From positions 62,001 to 126,000 of the forward strand of contig PYSS01000089.1 of NCBI GenBank assembly GCA_003049465.1: a stretch of DNA of 64,000 nucleotides, written 5' to 3'. This stretch comes from Magnaporthiopsis rhizophila. Lineage: Eukaryota; Ascomycota; Sordariomycetes; Magnaporthales; Magnaporthaceae. A program made the translations under genes and the position numbers. Below the pieces are notes generated by a model that was not told the DNA's origin, made no database searches, and saw only the letters and a list, made by a program, of their open reading frames with translations. Shown in pieces: positions 35,602 through 47,371 of this stretch. Within the stretch, counting starts at the first letter, position 1; each line of letters starts with the position of its first letter.

Positions 35602-36462
35602 TAATAATTAATAAAATAATAATTATCTAATCGGGATTTTAAATAATAAGGCGCATATAAATAGGGTATAAAAAAAACAGGTTAATAAATAAGGTTTATC
35701 GGTACAGGTTAGCCGGATTGCAAATAAGGCGGACAAAATGCCTTTATATAAGCATAAACCTTACCTTTAAAATTATAAAAGCGATTATTAATATTATTTT
35801 TTATTAAAATAATTTGCTAAATAGCCTTTTATTGCGCAAAAATCCGCACCTGCATTATTTTTTTCTTATTATCCTTTGGTTTAATAATTTAATACTTCCA
35901 AAGCACAAAAATGCCCTTCCAAAGCGCTTATTTTTCTTTTGCCTTAATTACCGGCCTATTAAGGCTGTTTCCCTTTTTAAATAAACGTTTCGGATCACCA
36001 GATCCGGCTATTTTTTTTATCAAAAAACCGGATCACCGGATCCGGCATTTTTTTTGTGAAAATCCCTTTGTTAAGGCTTCCGGAGATCCTTATAATCTCC
36101 GGGATAAACCTATTATATTATGGGAATAGGATACCGGGATACCCGCGCATAAAAAAAAGAAATGCCGGTATTGGAATAGGTATTCTGTGCGCGGGCGATA
36201 CGGAAAAGGAGGACGGAATGGAGGATCCCTTTGGGCCCCTTTTGGATCCCTCACGGCCAACCGGCCTGTGCGGCTAGAGCGGCGGATCACCTTTTGGGCG
36301 ATCGCCTCCGCGCAGATAAAAGGGCAATCTCTTGCCCTTCCTTAGGCAGATAGATTCCTTCCTCCTTGTGCATAATAATAGGATTTTCCCAGATTATAAA
36401 GATCGTTGTTCACCCCTTTTGGAGATTTCCGAGCCGATTGAACAGGAGAAACCCTCTCCTGC
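35602..36462. other. Non-LTR segment with a hairpin-rich, less mutated patch
   Basis: Continues 19468-20869 across T3. 35602-35930 is AT-rich; 35930-36462 is clearly less AT-rich than anything around it. It holds a tandem duplication of a 36-38 bp unit (35991 and 36029, each with a GATC-centred palindrome) and hairpins CCGGAGAT...ATCTCCGG (36080-36102), CCCGCGCA...TGCGCGGG (36142-36195) and AAGGGCAA...TTGCCCTT (about 36317-36336). No coding frame is convincing. Confidence 0.6.
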
Positions 36463-36465
36463 CAA

Positions 36466-38019
36466 TAATATGGAATATTATTCGTCTTTAAAAAAAATGG
36501 AAAAAAACGGATATATATCGATTATTATTTATTAAACGAAATTATAATAAAAGATCGATATTTTTTGCTTTTAATTAATAAATTGCAAAATAAGCTCGGC
36601 AAAATTAAATGGTTTCTAGTTTTGGACCTATATAAGGTATAAAGCCTGTTAAAAATTAAAGAAAGAGATAAGTAAAAAACCGTTTTCCGAACCCGGTTAG
36701 GAATATACAAATTATTAATAATAACCTTTGGGTTTACCAATGCACCAGCCATATTTTAGCAAATAATTAACCATATATTGCAAAAATGCCTAAATATTTT
36801 TGCATTTATTTATTTGGATAATATTCTAATTTTTTCGGAAATGCTGGAAAAATATAAGAAATATATGCATAAAGTTTTGCAAAAATTGCAAAAGGCAAAG
36901 TTCCTAATTAAGCCCGAAAAATATGCATGATATATATAAAAAATTATTTTTTTAAAATATATGGTTATACCGGATTAAGTACGAATGAAACCTAAAAAGG
37001 TACAGGTTATAAAAAAATAACCCAAACCAATTAATATTAAGGAAGTACAAAATTTTTTGGGTTTTTTAAACTTTTATTAACGGTTTATTCGGAATTTTAG
37101 CAAAATAGCGCTTTTATTTATAAATTTTACCAAAAATAACCACCAGTTCCATTAAAAAATGCAAAAACAAAAAGTTTTTAATTTATTAAAAAAAGCCATA
37201 ATATAAAAACCAATATTAATTTTACCAAACCCAAATAAATTTTTCGAAATGAAAACCGATATATTGGATTTTGTAATCAAAACCTAATTTAATTAACAAA
37301 ATAATAACGGAAAGCTGCACTTTTGCGTTTTTTTATTATATAAACTTAACGAACCGAAATTAAATTATCCGATTTATAATAAAAAATTTATAATTAATAT
37401 TTAAATATTGGAAAAATAGAAAGTGTATTTGTGCTAAGCAAATTATCAGGTATTAGTTTATACAAATTATAAAAACCTGGCGCATTTTATTATTTGCCAA
37501 ATACTGAATAAACGATAAATCCGGTGGAATTAATTTTTCAAAATTATAATTTTCGGATCAAATATAAAAAAGGGTCGGAAAACGGATAAGCAAATATTTT
37601 AAATTGCCGATTAAATTATAAAAATAAAATATTATCAGAAACGCATATAGTTTTAGCACAAAAGCCAAACGGATTTTTGGTTTTAGTATAGCAGGTATTA
37701 GCAAAAACCACGCTTTAAAAAATGAACCCCTAAAAAAATCCAGCAAATCCACGGCCAAATGGTCCACGGATATTGGAAAATAGCCAAAACTTGGAAAAAA
37801 TTGCAGCAATACTATGGGTTTACCGGAACCCAAGCCACAGTTCAAAAAGTAATAAAAAATTGCAAAAACTGCGCTAAAAACAAAATTAGCAAGCACAAAC
37901 CTTATGGGTTATTTTAACCATTACTGGTGCTTAGTAAAGCATAGCAAAAAGTTACGATAGATTTTGTGGTTAAACTTTCCAAATTTAAAAAGCCTTTAAC
38001 AAATATCCAGTATAATAAT
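36466..38019 (+). pseudogene. RT, RNase H and integrase start of T5
   Basis: Plus strand: KKMEKNGYISIIIY-type RT block at 36490, the LDNI-type catalytic block near 36825, RNase H 37220-37500, and the integrase zinc-binding region near 37850 (CKNCAKNKI-like). It ends in the integrase core at the T6 insertion. The minus frames over it are shadows. Confidence 0.82.
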
Positions 38020-38555
38020 TGTTATAATCACAGGCCTTCTGCTCCTAGGGTAGGGCACCTAAGGGCGGTGTTGAGCAGTACTGGGTTGCAAGGTTGCCTT
38101 GCACGTGATCTGGGATCTGGTAAAAATGCTATCTATTATTGATTATCTAAGGGAATACTTTGGAGCTAATTTAGGTTAACTAATACCGAAGCCTCAGTTA
38201 AAATTACCTATTTGCCCGGAGGTTTTGCCCCTATTTATAAGCGGACAACCTCCTTATTAGGTTCCTTAATCTGTAATTTGTAAGGCAGATCACAAATCAC
38301 GTTTCCTGATCTGTGATTTGTAAAGCAAATCACAGATTACCTTTCCTAATTTGTAATTTATAAGGCAAATTACAAATCACTTTCCCTGATCTGTAATTTA
38401 TAAAGCAGATTACAGATTATTTTAATATTATGTGATTTTTCTCACAGCCTGGCTTTAACCGCTGGGCCCCTGGCCTGTGCAATTACGGGGTAAAGGCATT
38501 TTATTGGGGCTTAGCCTTTCAACCTTTCTGTTTTTTGCCAGTTATAATTATAATA
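38020..38555 (-). repeat. 3' LTR of T6 (536 bp)
   Basis: TGTTATAATCACAGGCC start and ATAATA end (from GTAACA). It carries four units of a cassette built on CTGATCTGTAATTTGTAAGG (38270-38425). Confidence 0.92.
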
Positions 38556-38599
38556 TTAGGTTCCTTTTTTTAAGCCACATCCTTTTGGCCATATTTTCA

Positions 38600-39155
38600 G
38601 TTTTTTTTAATAATGCATATTTTTTTTTGGTTTTCCTGCTTTTTTTTTACCCTAATATAATGTTTGGTCGGGTACAAAAGTATAAATTGATAGTTTTTTC
38701 AATATTCCTTTGGAAAAACCTCCTAATTATTTTTTTTTATTAATTATCCTTATATATTTTTGTATTTATTATTACGAGGTTTTTAAACGGGCAAAATATA
38801 ACGCCTTTTTTTAAAACTTAGCGTGTTGCATAAAGTGCTTTTGCATTAACCGTTCTGCATACGATATTTTTGGCCCGATACTTAACCAGTTTTTTTTATT
38901 AATTAACAGTACCAATAATTGAAAACGGCTATTAGGGTTATTAAAAATAAACGCTGTGCTTTTAATAATCGGTTAAAACGTTTGTGTAAATAAAAAAACT
39001 TTTGATTGGAGCGAAAATTGCGCGCGCTGTTTTGTGGTATTGACAATATGGAGAAATTAAAATGCATCGAGCAAAAAAAAGCAGAAATAGCCGCAACGGC
39101 CCCTGTTGCGCTTTCCGTTCCTGCCCCCGGCTTCTTTTCGCTTTTCCCCGACTAG
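38600..39155 (+). pseudogene. Antisense coiled-coil ORF of T6
   Basis: Plus strand, opposite to T6 pol. The end is well readable: LERKLRALFCGIDNMEKLKC, then IEQKKAEIAATAPVALSV, closing with FFSLFPD and TAG at 39153-39155. The front part (38600-38990) is broken by stops. The tail is unusually GC-rich for this block. Confidence 0.6.
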
Positions 39156-39236
39156 GTAAGCCTCAGGATCATTCCTAACCCTAACCTGCTTATTTTTTTA
39201 AATTAAATTAATTATTACTTATCCTAATAATTTTTT

Positions 39237-39308
39237 GATTATATAGCGCAATAATAGCACAGTTATTCTTTTAAACACAAGGTCCTGGGTTCGATTCCCA
39301 ATACGACC
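39237..39308 (+). tRNA. tRNA-like sequence in T6, anticodon TTT (Lys-like)
   Basis: A 72-nt cloverleaf candidate. Acceptor GATTATA / TACGACC (pairs as GGTCGTA if three C-to-T or G-to-A changes are undone), TA spacer, D arm GCGC-AATAATA-GCAC, anticodon loop TCTTTTA (39267-39273, anticodon TTT), T arm CTGGG-TTCGATT-CCCAA with canonical 5+7 geometry, and a perfect B box GGTTCGATTCC (39288-39298). A TTTTTT run at 39336-39341 could end a Pol III transcript. No CCA is encoded. The anticodon stem pairs poorly. It lies 22 nt beyond the pol stop, antisense to pol and in line with the antisense ORF. It could be a captured tRNA gene or a tRNA-derived SINE head; probably inactive now. Confidence 0.55.
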
Positions 39309-39329
39309 TAATTAAATAAACGGAAAGGT

Positions 39330-42300
39330 TCACGCTTTTTTATTTATTTGGCATATTTCTTTTGCTAACCCCTTTACAGTTACTTCTGCCAATACTTTTA
39401 TAAAATTTCCTGGTAGTTTGTAAGGTTCGTTTTTTTTTCCATATGTTATATTTATACCCGTATCCTGCTTATTTAACCAAATACCACCATTTGCAATAAC
39501 GTACCTTATTATTATAAATTTCCTTAATTTCGTATTTTGGTTTGGGTTAACTTTTATTAACTCCGTGCTTTTTAAACCAGGCGGTGCTAATTTTAGCAAA
39601 AAAATATAAAAAATAGGGTGGATTTTTATAATTAATAATAATTAAAATTTATAATTAATTAGCAAAACCACTTTTTTAATCCTGAACGGTCCGAACTTTT
39701 TATAATCCAGCTTATTATTTAACAGTTTTATTTTAATATTATAACACAAAAAATAAATGCTATCCATTTTTTTAAAAGTTAATTTTTCGAGCTTTTTTTG
39801 CAAATATTTATACAATTTGGTTATTTTAATAACCTGTATTTCCGCTATTAAAATATCTTTTCCTATTTTAAATGTTTTATACACCGTAAATATAAACCTA
39901 TAATTTGCAAAAAACGGGATAATTTTCGTATTTTTGTATACCGAACTGTTATAAACAAATTGGGCCATAAAAAATAATTATTTTTAATTAATTTATTTAT
40001 AATTAATATAATAATATAAATACTGCTTTATAATCTGGTTTATTTACTTTGTTTATTTATTTATTTCGGGATAATAAACTGTTAATACTACGTGTTTTGC
40101 TCCGAGTTTGGCTGTTAAAATTTTTTAAAATTTGCTTATAAATAATTTGTTTTAATCCATAATTCATTTATCGGGTATTTTGTATTTTAAAATTACATTT
40201 TTGATAAAAATATATGCTAATTTTATAATATTATTACTTTTTTTATAAAATAGGAACAAAGCATATTTGGTAAGCCTGTTTATTATTATTAGAATATTAT
40301 TATACTGAATATTTATCAGGGGCTTTTTTGATTTGGAAAGCTTAATTATAAAATTTATTATAACTTTTTGCTAAGTTTTATTAAGCGCTGGTAATGGTTA
40401 AAATAATTTGTAAGATTTATATTTACTGGCCTTATTTTTGGCGCAATTTTCGCAATTTTTAATTATTTTTTGGATTATGGCTCGGGTTTTGATAAATCTG
40501 TGGTATTATTGCAATTTTTTCCAGGTTTTGGTTATTTTTTAATATTCATGGGCTATTTAATCATAAATTTGCTGGATTTTTTTAAGGGTTTATTTTTTTA
40601 AAATATAATTTTTATTAGCACCTGCTATATTAAAACCAAAAACCTGTTTGGTTTTCATGCTAAAACCGTATATATTTTTGGTAGCATTTTATTTTTATAA
40701 TCCGGTTGGCGGTTTAAAGTATTTATTTGTCTATTTTTCGATTTTTTTTTATATTTAATCCTAAAATTATAATTTTAAAAAAACTAACTTTACCGAATTT
40801 GTTATTTAGTTAGGGTTTGGTAAATAATAAAATATGCCAGATTTTTGTAATTTATATGGATTATAACCTGATAATTTGTTTGGTATAGGTATATTTTTTA
40901 TTTTTCCAATACTCGAATAATAGTTATAAATTTTTTGTTATAAATTGGATAATTTCGTTTCGGTTTGTTAAATGTATATAATAAAAAAACATAAAGGTGC
41001 AGTTTTTTGTTATTATTTTATTCGTTAAATTGGATTTTAATCGCAAATCCGGCGCATTAATTTTAATTTCGAAAAATTTATCTGAATTTGGTAAAATTAA
41101 TACTGGTTTTTATATTATACCTTTTTTTAATAAATTAAAAATGTTTTATTTTTATATCCCTTAATGAAACTGGTAGTTATTTTTGGTAAAATTTGTAAAT
41201 AAAAGCGCTATTTTGCTAAAATTTCGGATAAATTATCGGTAAAAGTTTAAAAAATTCAAAAAGTTTTATATTTTTTTAATAGTGGTTAATTTTGGTTATT
41301 TTTTTTATAACTTATACCTTTTTAGGTTTTATCCATATTTGGCCTGGCATAATTATACATTTTAAAAAAACGATTTTCCGTATATGCTATATATATTTTT
41401 CGGGTTTAATTAAAAAATTTGCATTTTGCAGCTTTTGCGAAACTTTATATATATATTTTTTATATTTTTTTAGCATTTCCGAAAAAATTAAGATATTATC
41501 CAAATAAGCAAATATAAAAATATTTAAATATTTTTGCAATATATGATTAATTATCCGCTGAAATATGGTTAATATATTAATAAATCCGAAAATTATTACT
41601 AATAATTTATATATTCCTAACCGGATTTGGAACGATTTTTTATTTGTTTTTTTTAATTTTTAACAAATTATATATTTTGTATACATTTAAAATCGTAAAT
41701 TATTTAATTTTATCGAATTTGTTTTGAAATTTATTAATAACAAGTAAAAAATATCGATCTTTTATTATAGTTTTATTTAATAAATAATAATCTATATATA
41801 TTTGTTTTTTTCCATTTTTTTTAAAACCAATAATATTTTATATTTTATAAAAAAATCCAAAGGTTAAATAATACCTTATTTTAGGTTTTCTGTAAATTAT
41901 TTTCGTAATAATTTTTGTTATTTGGGGTTTAACCAGTACAATTTTTGGTAATGAAATTATATTTTTGGTTTAAGCTTAATTTTATAATCGAATAATTAGT
42001 ATTTTGGAAATTTTATTTCTAATTTTTTCTGAAACAATTTTTAATATTAATAGTATTTTTAGGAATATTTTTTAAATATTAGCGTATTTATTTGTTAAGC
42101 GGATTATAATGTTGGTTGCAATTTTTTACTGTTTTTATTATTTAATTATTAATTTTGGTTATATCTTTTTTTAAATCGTAATTTTGGTTATAATTTTTTT
42201 TATAATTTTATTTTTATTTTTGGGATTTTTTGCTATTAACGCCGATATTGCCTAATAATTATAAATTTATCGGTGCAATTTGCCAGGATTAATTACCAAA

Positions 42301-42870
42301 TTTTGCTATTATTATAGCAATTCTATTTGGCTTTTATTTTTTATGGTCCGTGGCCCGTGGTTATTGGGTTTCTTGTTTTCCGATAATAATTTCCTTTATT
42401 GGGTTTTTTTCCGAAACCCAATTTATTAAAGAATTAAACTTTTTAAATTAGGGGAAACCCAAAATTATATTTTTTTTAATATTTATAATATCCACCATAA
42501 TTTTACAAATTTTTCCTAAAATTTTAAACCTAAATCGTTTTGCTTTTGAATTAATTATTTTATTATTATAAATAATTGGTTTTTTTTTACGGTTTTAAAA
42601 CTGTATGGTTATTATTTTTAATATATCGGTATGTTATATTTTGTTATTGTTTTTGGTGCAATATAATTTTTGTTAAATCCGTAATTAATTATTACTATTA
42701 ATTATTATCCTTATTATTTAATTATCTTTTTAATATAAAGTGGATAATTGTTTATGGTTTTTGTTAGAATTTTTTTAATTTGTTTTTTTTTGTTTATACC
42801 AGGCCCTTATTCCGGTAAGATACCCTAATTTTTTGGCTTGTACTAATAGCCGGGGTAAAGCCGTCCAATC
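39330..42870 (-). pseudogene. RIP-degraded pol of T6, with chromodomain
   Basis: Minus strand. The chromodomain region is open for 89 codons (39599-39330): PPGLKSTELIKVNPNQNTK, then a degraded EEIL-RYV / NGGIWL / W-AGY-NTWE-like order, then KVLAEVTVKGLAKE. The integrase C-terminal part lies at 39642-39968 (MAQFVYNSSVYKNTKIIPF, matching the AQFAYNSS block), integrase core 40380-40060, RNase H 41150-40900, RT 41900-41270 (plus frame 41292-41507 is its shadow), protease about 42830-42550. The chromodomain places the family among chromoviruses, whose integration is known to favour heterochromatin. Confidence 0.87.
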
Positions 42871-42899
42871 TGCTCATATTTGGCTTTTTTTTCGGCATA

Positions 42900-44960
42900 A
42901 TGCTTATATTTTGCTTTTTTACAAATATAATGCAACAATAACCCTTGTATATATATTATAAAATAATAAAATACTGGGGCGAATATTGTTATTTTTTAAT
43001 ACGGTTATATAATATAATCTGCTATTTAAATAATTGCTATTTCTGCCTGGACAGGTTTTGAAGCTTTTTATTATTTTTTATTAAAAATTAGTTATTTTTT
43101 AATTTTTTGGGCAAATGGTTACTGCAGGCGTGATATAAGCATTTTGCTCAAAAAATCCCAGCATACCCGGGGTTATTTGCCGCCAGATTTTTATAATGCT
43201 TTTTAATTATATAATTTTGCTAGTACAGAAATGGGATATTTTCCTAATATTATATTTAATATATATTTTTTTTGTGATAAATAATGGTTTGGTTATTTTG
43301 GCTTTAGTTTAGGCGCTGTTTATCATGTATTATTGCAGGCACCCTGCGGTACAGCTTGCAATTTCCGGATTTTTCCGGGTTATTGGATTATATTTCGAAT
43401 AATACGTATACTGGCATTTTATGGATATAAATATAAACCTTTTGGTAAAATATTTTGTTCTTGTTTTTAAGTATGGTGCGCGTTTTTCTTTTGTTTGTTA
43501 TTTCGGTGCATTGCTTTTTCTGTTTTTTGGGGCCTTTTTTTACAAATGCCTAAATTTACCCAATTCGAGGTTCTTATTTTTTAGCCTTTTAATTAGATAT
43601 ATTTGTCCAAACAATTTTTAGTTGAGGCTTTTTTTTTATTAAAAGCGCTTGGTATTTTTTTCTGGGTTAATAGCCCTTTAAAAATTACTAAAACCTGCTA
43701 AAAAACGTGCTATTCTTTTTATAAGGTTTCGGTATTACTTTTAATAAGTACACCAGCCACTTTTGGTGTTTTTTGCTTTTTTAATTCTTTAAATTCGGTG
43801 ATTATAAGCATTTCCCCTAACCTACCGTTTTTTGGCTCCTTGGGTTCCTTTATTTTTTTGTTTTTACATTTATTATAGTTAAACCTTGGCCAGTGGATCT
43901 GCCGGGTAACTGTAACCCTTTGTTAAAGGCACCAGCCTGTTTTGTCATTATCTAATTTATACGTAAAGTATTTATTATTAAAACAATATATCCAGCTATA
44001 TAAAGCTCCGGAATATAGGGTTTTTTTGGTCCACGCATTGGATAATTGCGAACTGTTATTATTTTTAGGGACAGTCCTTTTTAATATATCTTTATTATCC
44101 GTATTTAAAACACCCTCCGTTTTTAGCATTTTGCTATTTAACATATTTCTGTTTTTTATGCTATTTCTTTTTGCTATTAAAAGTATGTGGCCCTTGCAAA
44201 TAAATTTATAAATCCTGAATATATTTTATATATAATGTATTATTATTATCTGGTTTTTTTGGTTTATTTTATTGCTTTATTACGCTGGCTAGGGTTACTA
44301 AACCTTTTTTTCCGGTATCGTTCGTATAGTTTATTATTAATACGAACGGTTTTAATAATATAATTAACGAATCCTTAGGCTTTTTTCCTTGGCCAGTTTA
44401 TCCTTTATATTATTTTTTAACCCTTAATAAAACTGAAACATTTTAATATTTTCCGTCCACTTAAATTTATTGACAAATTGCTGGAATTTAGCGGCATAAA
44501 TAAATACTGGTCCTTTTTAATGCAATTAAAATAATTTTTTTTCAGCTACTTGCTTTTTATCCACCTGCCCAAACATTTTAGCAACTTTTTCGCCAAATTT
44601 ATTAAAATCCGCAAATATTAGCTTGGTAATCTTGCTTAATTTGTTATTTTCTTTAAAATAATCGGCCTATACAGGTTTAAATTAATTTTTAATTTTGCTA
44701 TTAAAGCGGGTGGCAGCATAAGCCACTTTTTAATAATCGTTTTAAAAATTGTCCTGATAAAACTTAAAGTAATTTTTATATTTTATAAAAACAATTTTAA
44801 ATTTACTTTCCTTTTTATCGTACTTATCCGGAATAGGAAACTTATAAGCTGAAATTATTTTGGGCATTTTTTTTTAAATTTTTCGAACTTTTTGATGAGA
44901 ATTTTCAAAACCGTAACAGGATTATTATAATCTTTGCTATCGATAATAATAATTTCAATT
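42900..44960 (-). pseudogene. RIP-degraded gag of T6
   Basis: Minus strand between pol and the 5' LTR, by alignment with T8 and T3. The plus frames at 43421-43621 and 43942-44211 are shadows. No intact frame. Confidence 0.65.
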
Positions 44961-45032
44961 TTTTTAGCTGCGATTAATATGATTGCTTTATTATTTGTAC
45001 CTTTGGTAGGTGCTGAACAGGATCAGTTAAAA

Positions 45033-45569
45033 TATTATAATTACAGGCCTTTTATTCCTAGGATAAAATATTTAAAAGCGGTGTTAAGCAGTACTGGGTT
45101 GCAAAATTGCCTTATATATAATCTGGGGGTCTGGTAAAAACGCTGTTTGTTATTATTTGCCCAAAGGAATATTTTGGAGCTAATTTAGGTTAATTAATAC
45201 CGAAATTTTAATCAAAATTACCTGTTTGCCCGGAGGTTTTGCCCTTATTTATAGGCGGACAACCTCCTTATTAGGTTCCTTAATTTATAATTTGTGAGGT
45301 AGATTATAAATCACCTTTCCTGATCTGTAATTTGTAAGGCAGATTACAAATCACCTTTCCTGATCTGTAATTTTTAAGGCAAATTACAGATCATTTTTCC
45401 TAATCTGTAATTTGTGAGGCAGATCACAGATTATTTTAATGTTACGTAACTCTCCTCACAGCCTGGCTTTGGCCGCTGGGCCTTTGGCCGGTGCAATTGC
45501 GGGGTAAAGGCGTTCTGTTGGGGCTTAGCCTCCCAACCCTTCTATCCCCTGCCAGCTATGGTTGTAACA
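45033..45569 (-). repeat. 5' LTR of T6 (537 bp)
   Basis: TATTAT start (from TGTTAT) and GTAACA end, with the same CTGATCTGTAATTTGTAAGGC cassette units. Next to it, inside the element, lies the complement of the conserved TTTTAACTGATCCTG leader. Confidence 0.92.
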
Positions 45570-45574
45570 ATAAT

Positions 45575-46600
45575 ATCCTAATAATAATAAATAGGCTTAT
45601 CAAATACGCCCTATTTTTACCTTATAAAAAAAGCAGCAATATTACGGAATTGGCATATATTTTTATTAGGAACGTAATGTCGGAATATGGAATATTTAAC
45701 AAGTTAGTTACGGACCGAAATAAACCATTTATTAGCAAATTCTGAAAAGCTTTAATAGCCAAACTCGGAGCAAAATATGCGCTATTAACAGCTTATTATT
45801 CCGAAACGGATAAATAAACGGAGCAAATAAACCAAATTATAAAACAGTATTTATACTATTATATTAATTACAAACAAATTAACTAGGTATAACTATTTCC
45901 TATAGTTCAGTTTGTTTATAACAGTTCGGTACACAAAAGTATAAAGGTTACCCCGTTTTCCGCGAATTATGGGTTTATACTTACGGTATACAAAAAACCC
46001 AGGGCAGGAAAAAGCACTTTAATAGCAAAAAAACAGGTTATTAAAATAACTAAACTATATAAATACCTGCAAAAAAAGCTCGAAAAATTTCAAAAACGCA
46101 TATTTACCCAAACAAATAAAAAAAAGGCTCGAAAAACCAACCTTTAAAAAAAGGAATAGCATTTATTTTTGCGCTGTAATATTAAAACAAAACGGCCAAA
46201 TAATAAACTGGATTACAAAAAATTCGGACCGTTTAAAATTAAAAAAGTAATTTTACCAGTTAATTATAAATTTTAATTACCGCTAATTATAAAAATCCAT
46301 TTTATTTTTTATATTTTTTTACTGGAACCAGCACTGCCTGGGTCGAAAAGTACGGAGTTAGTGGAAATTAATCCAAATTAGGAATGGAAGGTTAAAATTT
46401 TTTTAATAATAAGGTATATTACTGCAAGCAATAATATTTGGTTAAATTGGCAGGATAGGGGCATAAATATAATATATAGGAAAAAAAACAAACTTTATAA
46501 ACTGCTAGAAGGTTTTATAAAAGTATCGGCAGAAACAATTGCAAAGGAATTAGCAAAAAAAACGCATTAAATAAGCAAAAAGGCGTGAATTTTTCCGCTT
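45575..46600 (+). pseudogene. Integrase and chromodomain end of T5
   Basis: Continuation of the T5 frame after T6: LVTDRNKPFISKF (45705-45745), the YYSETDK-TEQINQIIK block near 45800, QFVYNSSVHKSIKVTPF near 45910, then a chromodomain remnant (46330-46600). Confidence 0.82.
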
Positions 46601-46609
46601 ATTTGATTA

Positions 46610-46681
46610 GGTTGCACTAAAAATCGAACCCAAAACCTTTTAGTTAAAAGAACAAACCCGCTATTATTATGTTATGCAATT
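46610..46681 (-). tRNA. tRNA-like sequence in T5
   Basis: Exactly 72 nt. On the minus strand: acceptor AATTGCA / TGCAACC (pairs as GGTTGCA if two G-to-A changes are undone), ATAATA in the D loop, TCTTTTA anticodon loop (TTT), B box GGGTTCGATTT, and TTTTT downstream. Same place and strand relation to pol as in T6. Confidence 0.5.
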
Positions 46682-46744
46682 AAAAAAAAGGTGTTAAAAG
46701 CTTTATAATTTACCCGGTTAAAGAAAACAAACAGGTTAAAATCC

Positions 46745-47365
46745 GAATTAATCCCAAACTTGTTCCAGCCAAATAATAAGGAAAAGTTGGGGGCCGGAAG
46801 GTTAAAAGGTGCAACAGAAAGCTATATGGCTGTTTTTTCGGCTTTTTTTTGTTTTATATGTTTCAGTTTCTTAATATTGCCAATTTTGCGCCGGATAACA
46901 CGGGTTAATTTTTTTCGCCATTATTTTTTTTGTTTCCGCAAATGCTTGATTTTGGCCAAAAAAAACCCGTAATTTTTCTTTGGCAATTTCCAGTTTCATT
47001 TCCAGGCGAGAGTGCTGGGCACTATAAAAAAAAAGGTTTTTAAATAACGGATTTAGGATATTGCAAAAAGAACGGTTAATACGGAGGCATTATATGCAAT
47101 AAAAAAGTTCTGAGGAAAAGCAAAATATTTTTTACGCTTAAGAATTTCGTGGCAGTAAAAATAAAAAGGTATAGGAAAAACAAAAGCAAAAACTGCGAAA
47201 AGCAGGTTTTTATAATATAATAATAACAAAATAATAGGTTTTTTTTAAAAACCCGACCAAATATTTTATTAAAATCCAAAAAATAGCACAATAGTAAAAA
47301 AACATTTACCAAATAAAAAAACCAGGTTGCAAAAATGGCCAAAAAAATTTGGCCTAAAAAAAAGA
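46745..47365 (-). pseudogene. Antisense ORF remnant of T5
   Basis: Minus strand, opposite to T5 pol, between the tRNA-like sequence and the 3' LTR. A minus frame (47483-47076) is open through part of it and into the LTR. The coiled-coil part is readable near 46800-46960. Confidence 0.5.
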
Positions 47366-47371
47366 ACCTGG

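Larger units (their letters stand above)
38020..45569 (-). mobile_element. T6: full-length chromovirus nested in T5 (7550 bp)
   Basis: LTRs of 536 bp (38020-38555) and 537 bp (45033-45569) with perfect 5-bp duplications ATAAT (38015-38019 and 45570-45574). The host T5 integrase reads on when T6 is removed. Minus-strand gag and pol, a readable chromodomain, a 72-nt tRNA-like sequence and an antisense ORF on the plus strand. Confidence 0.93.
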
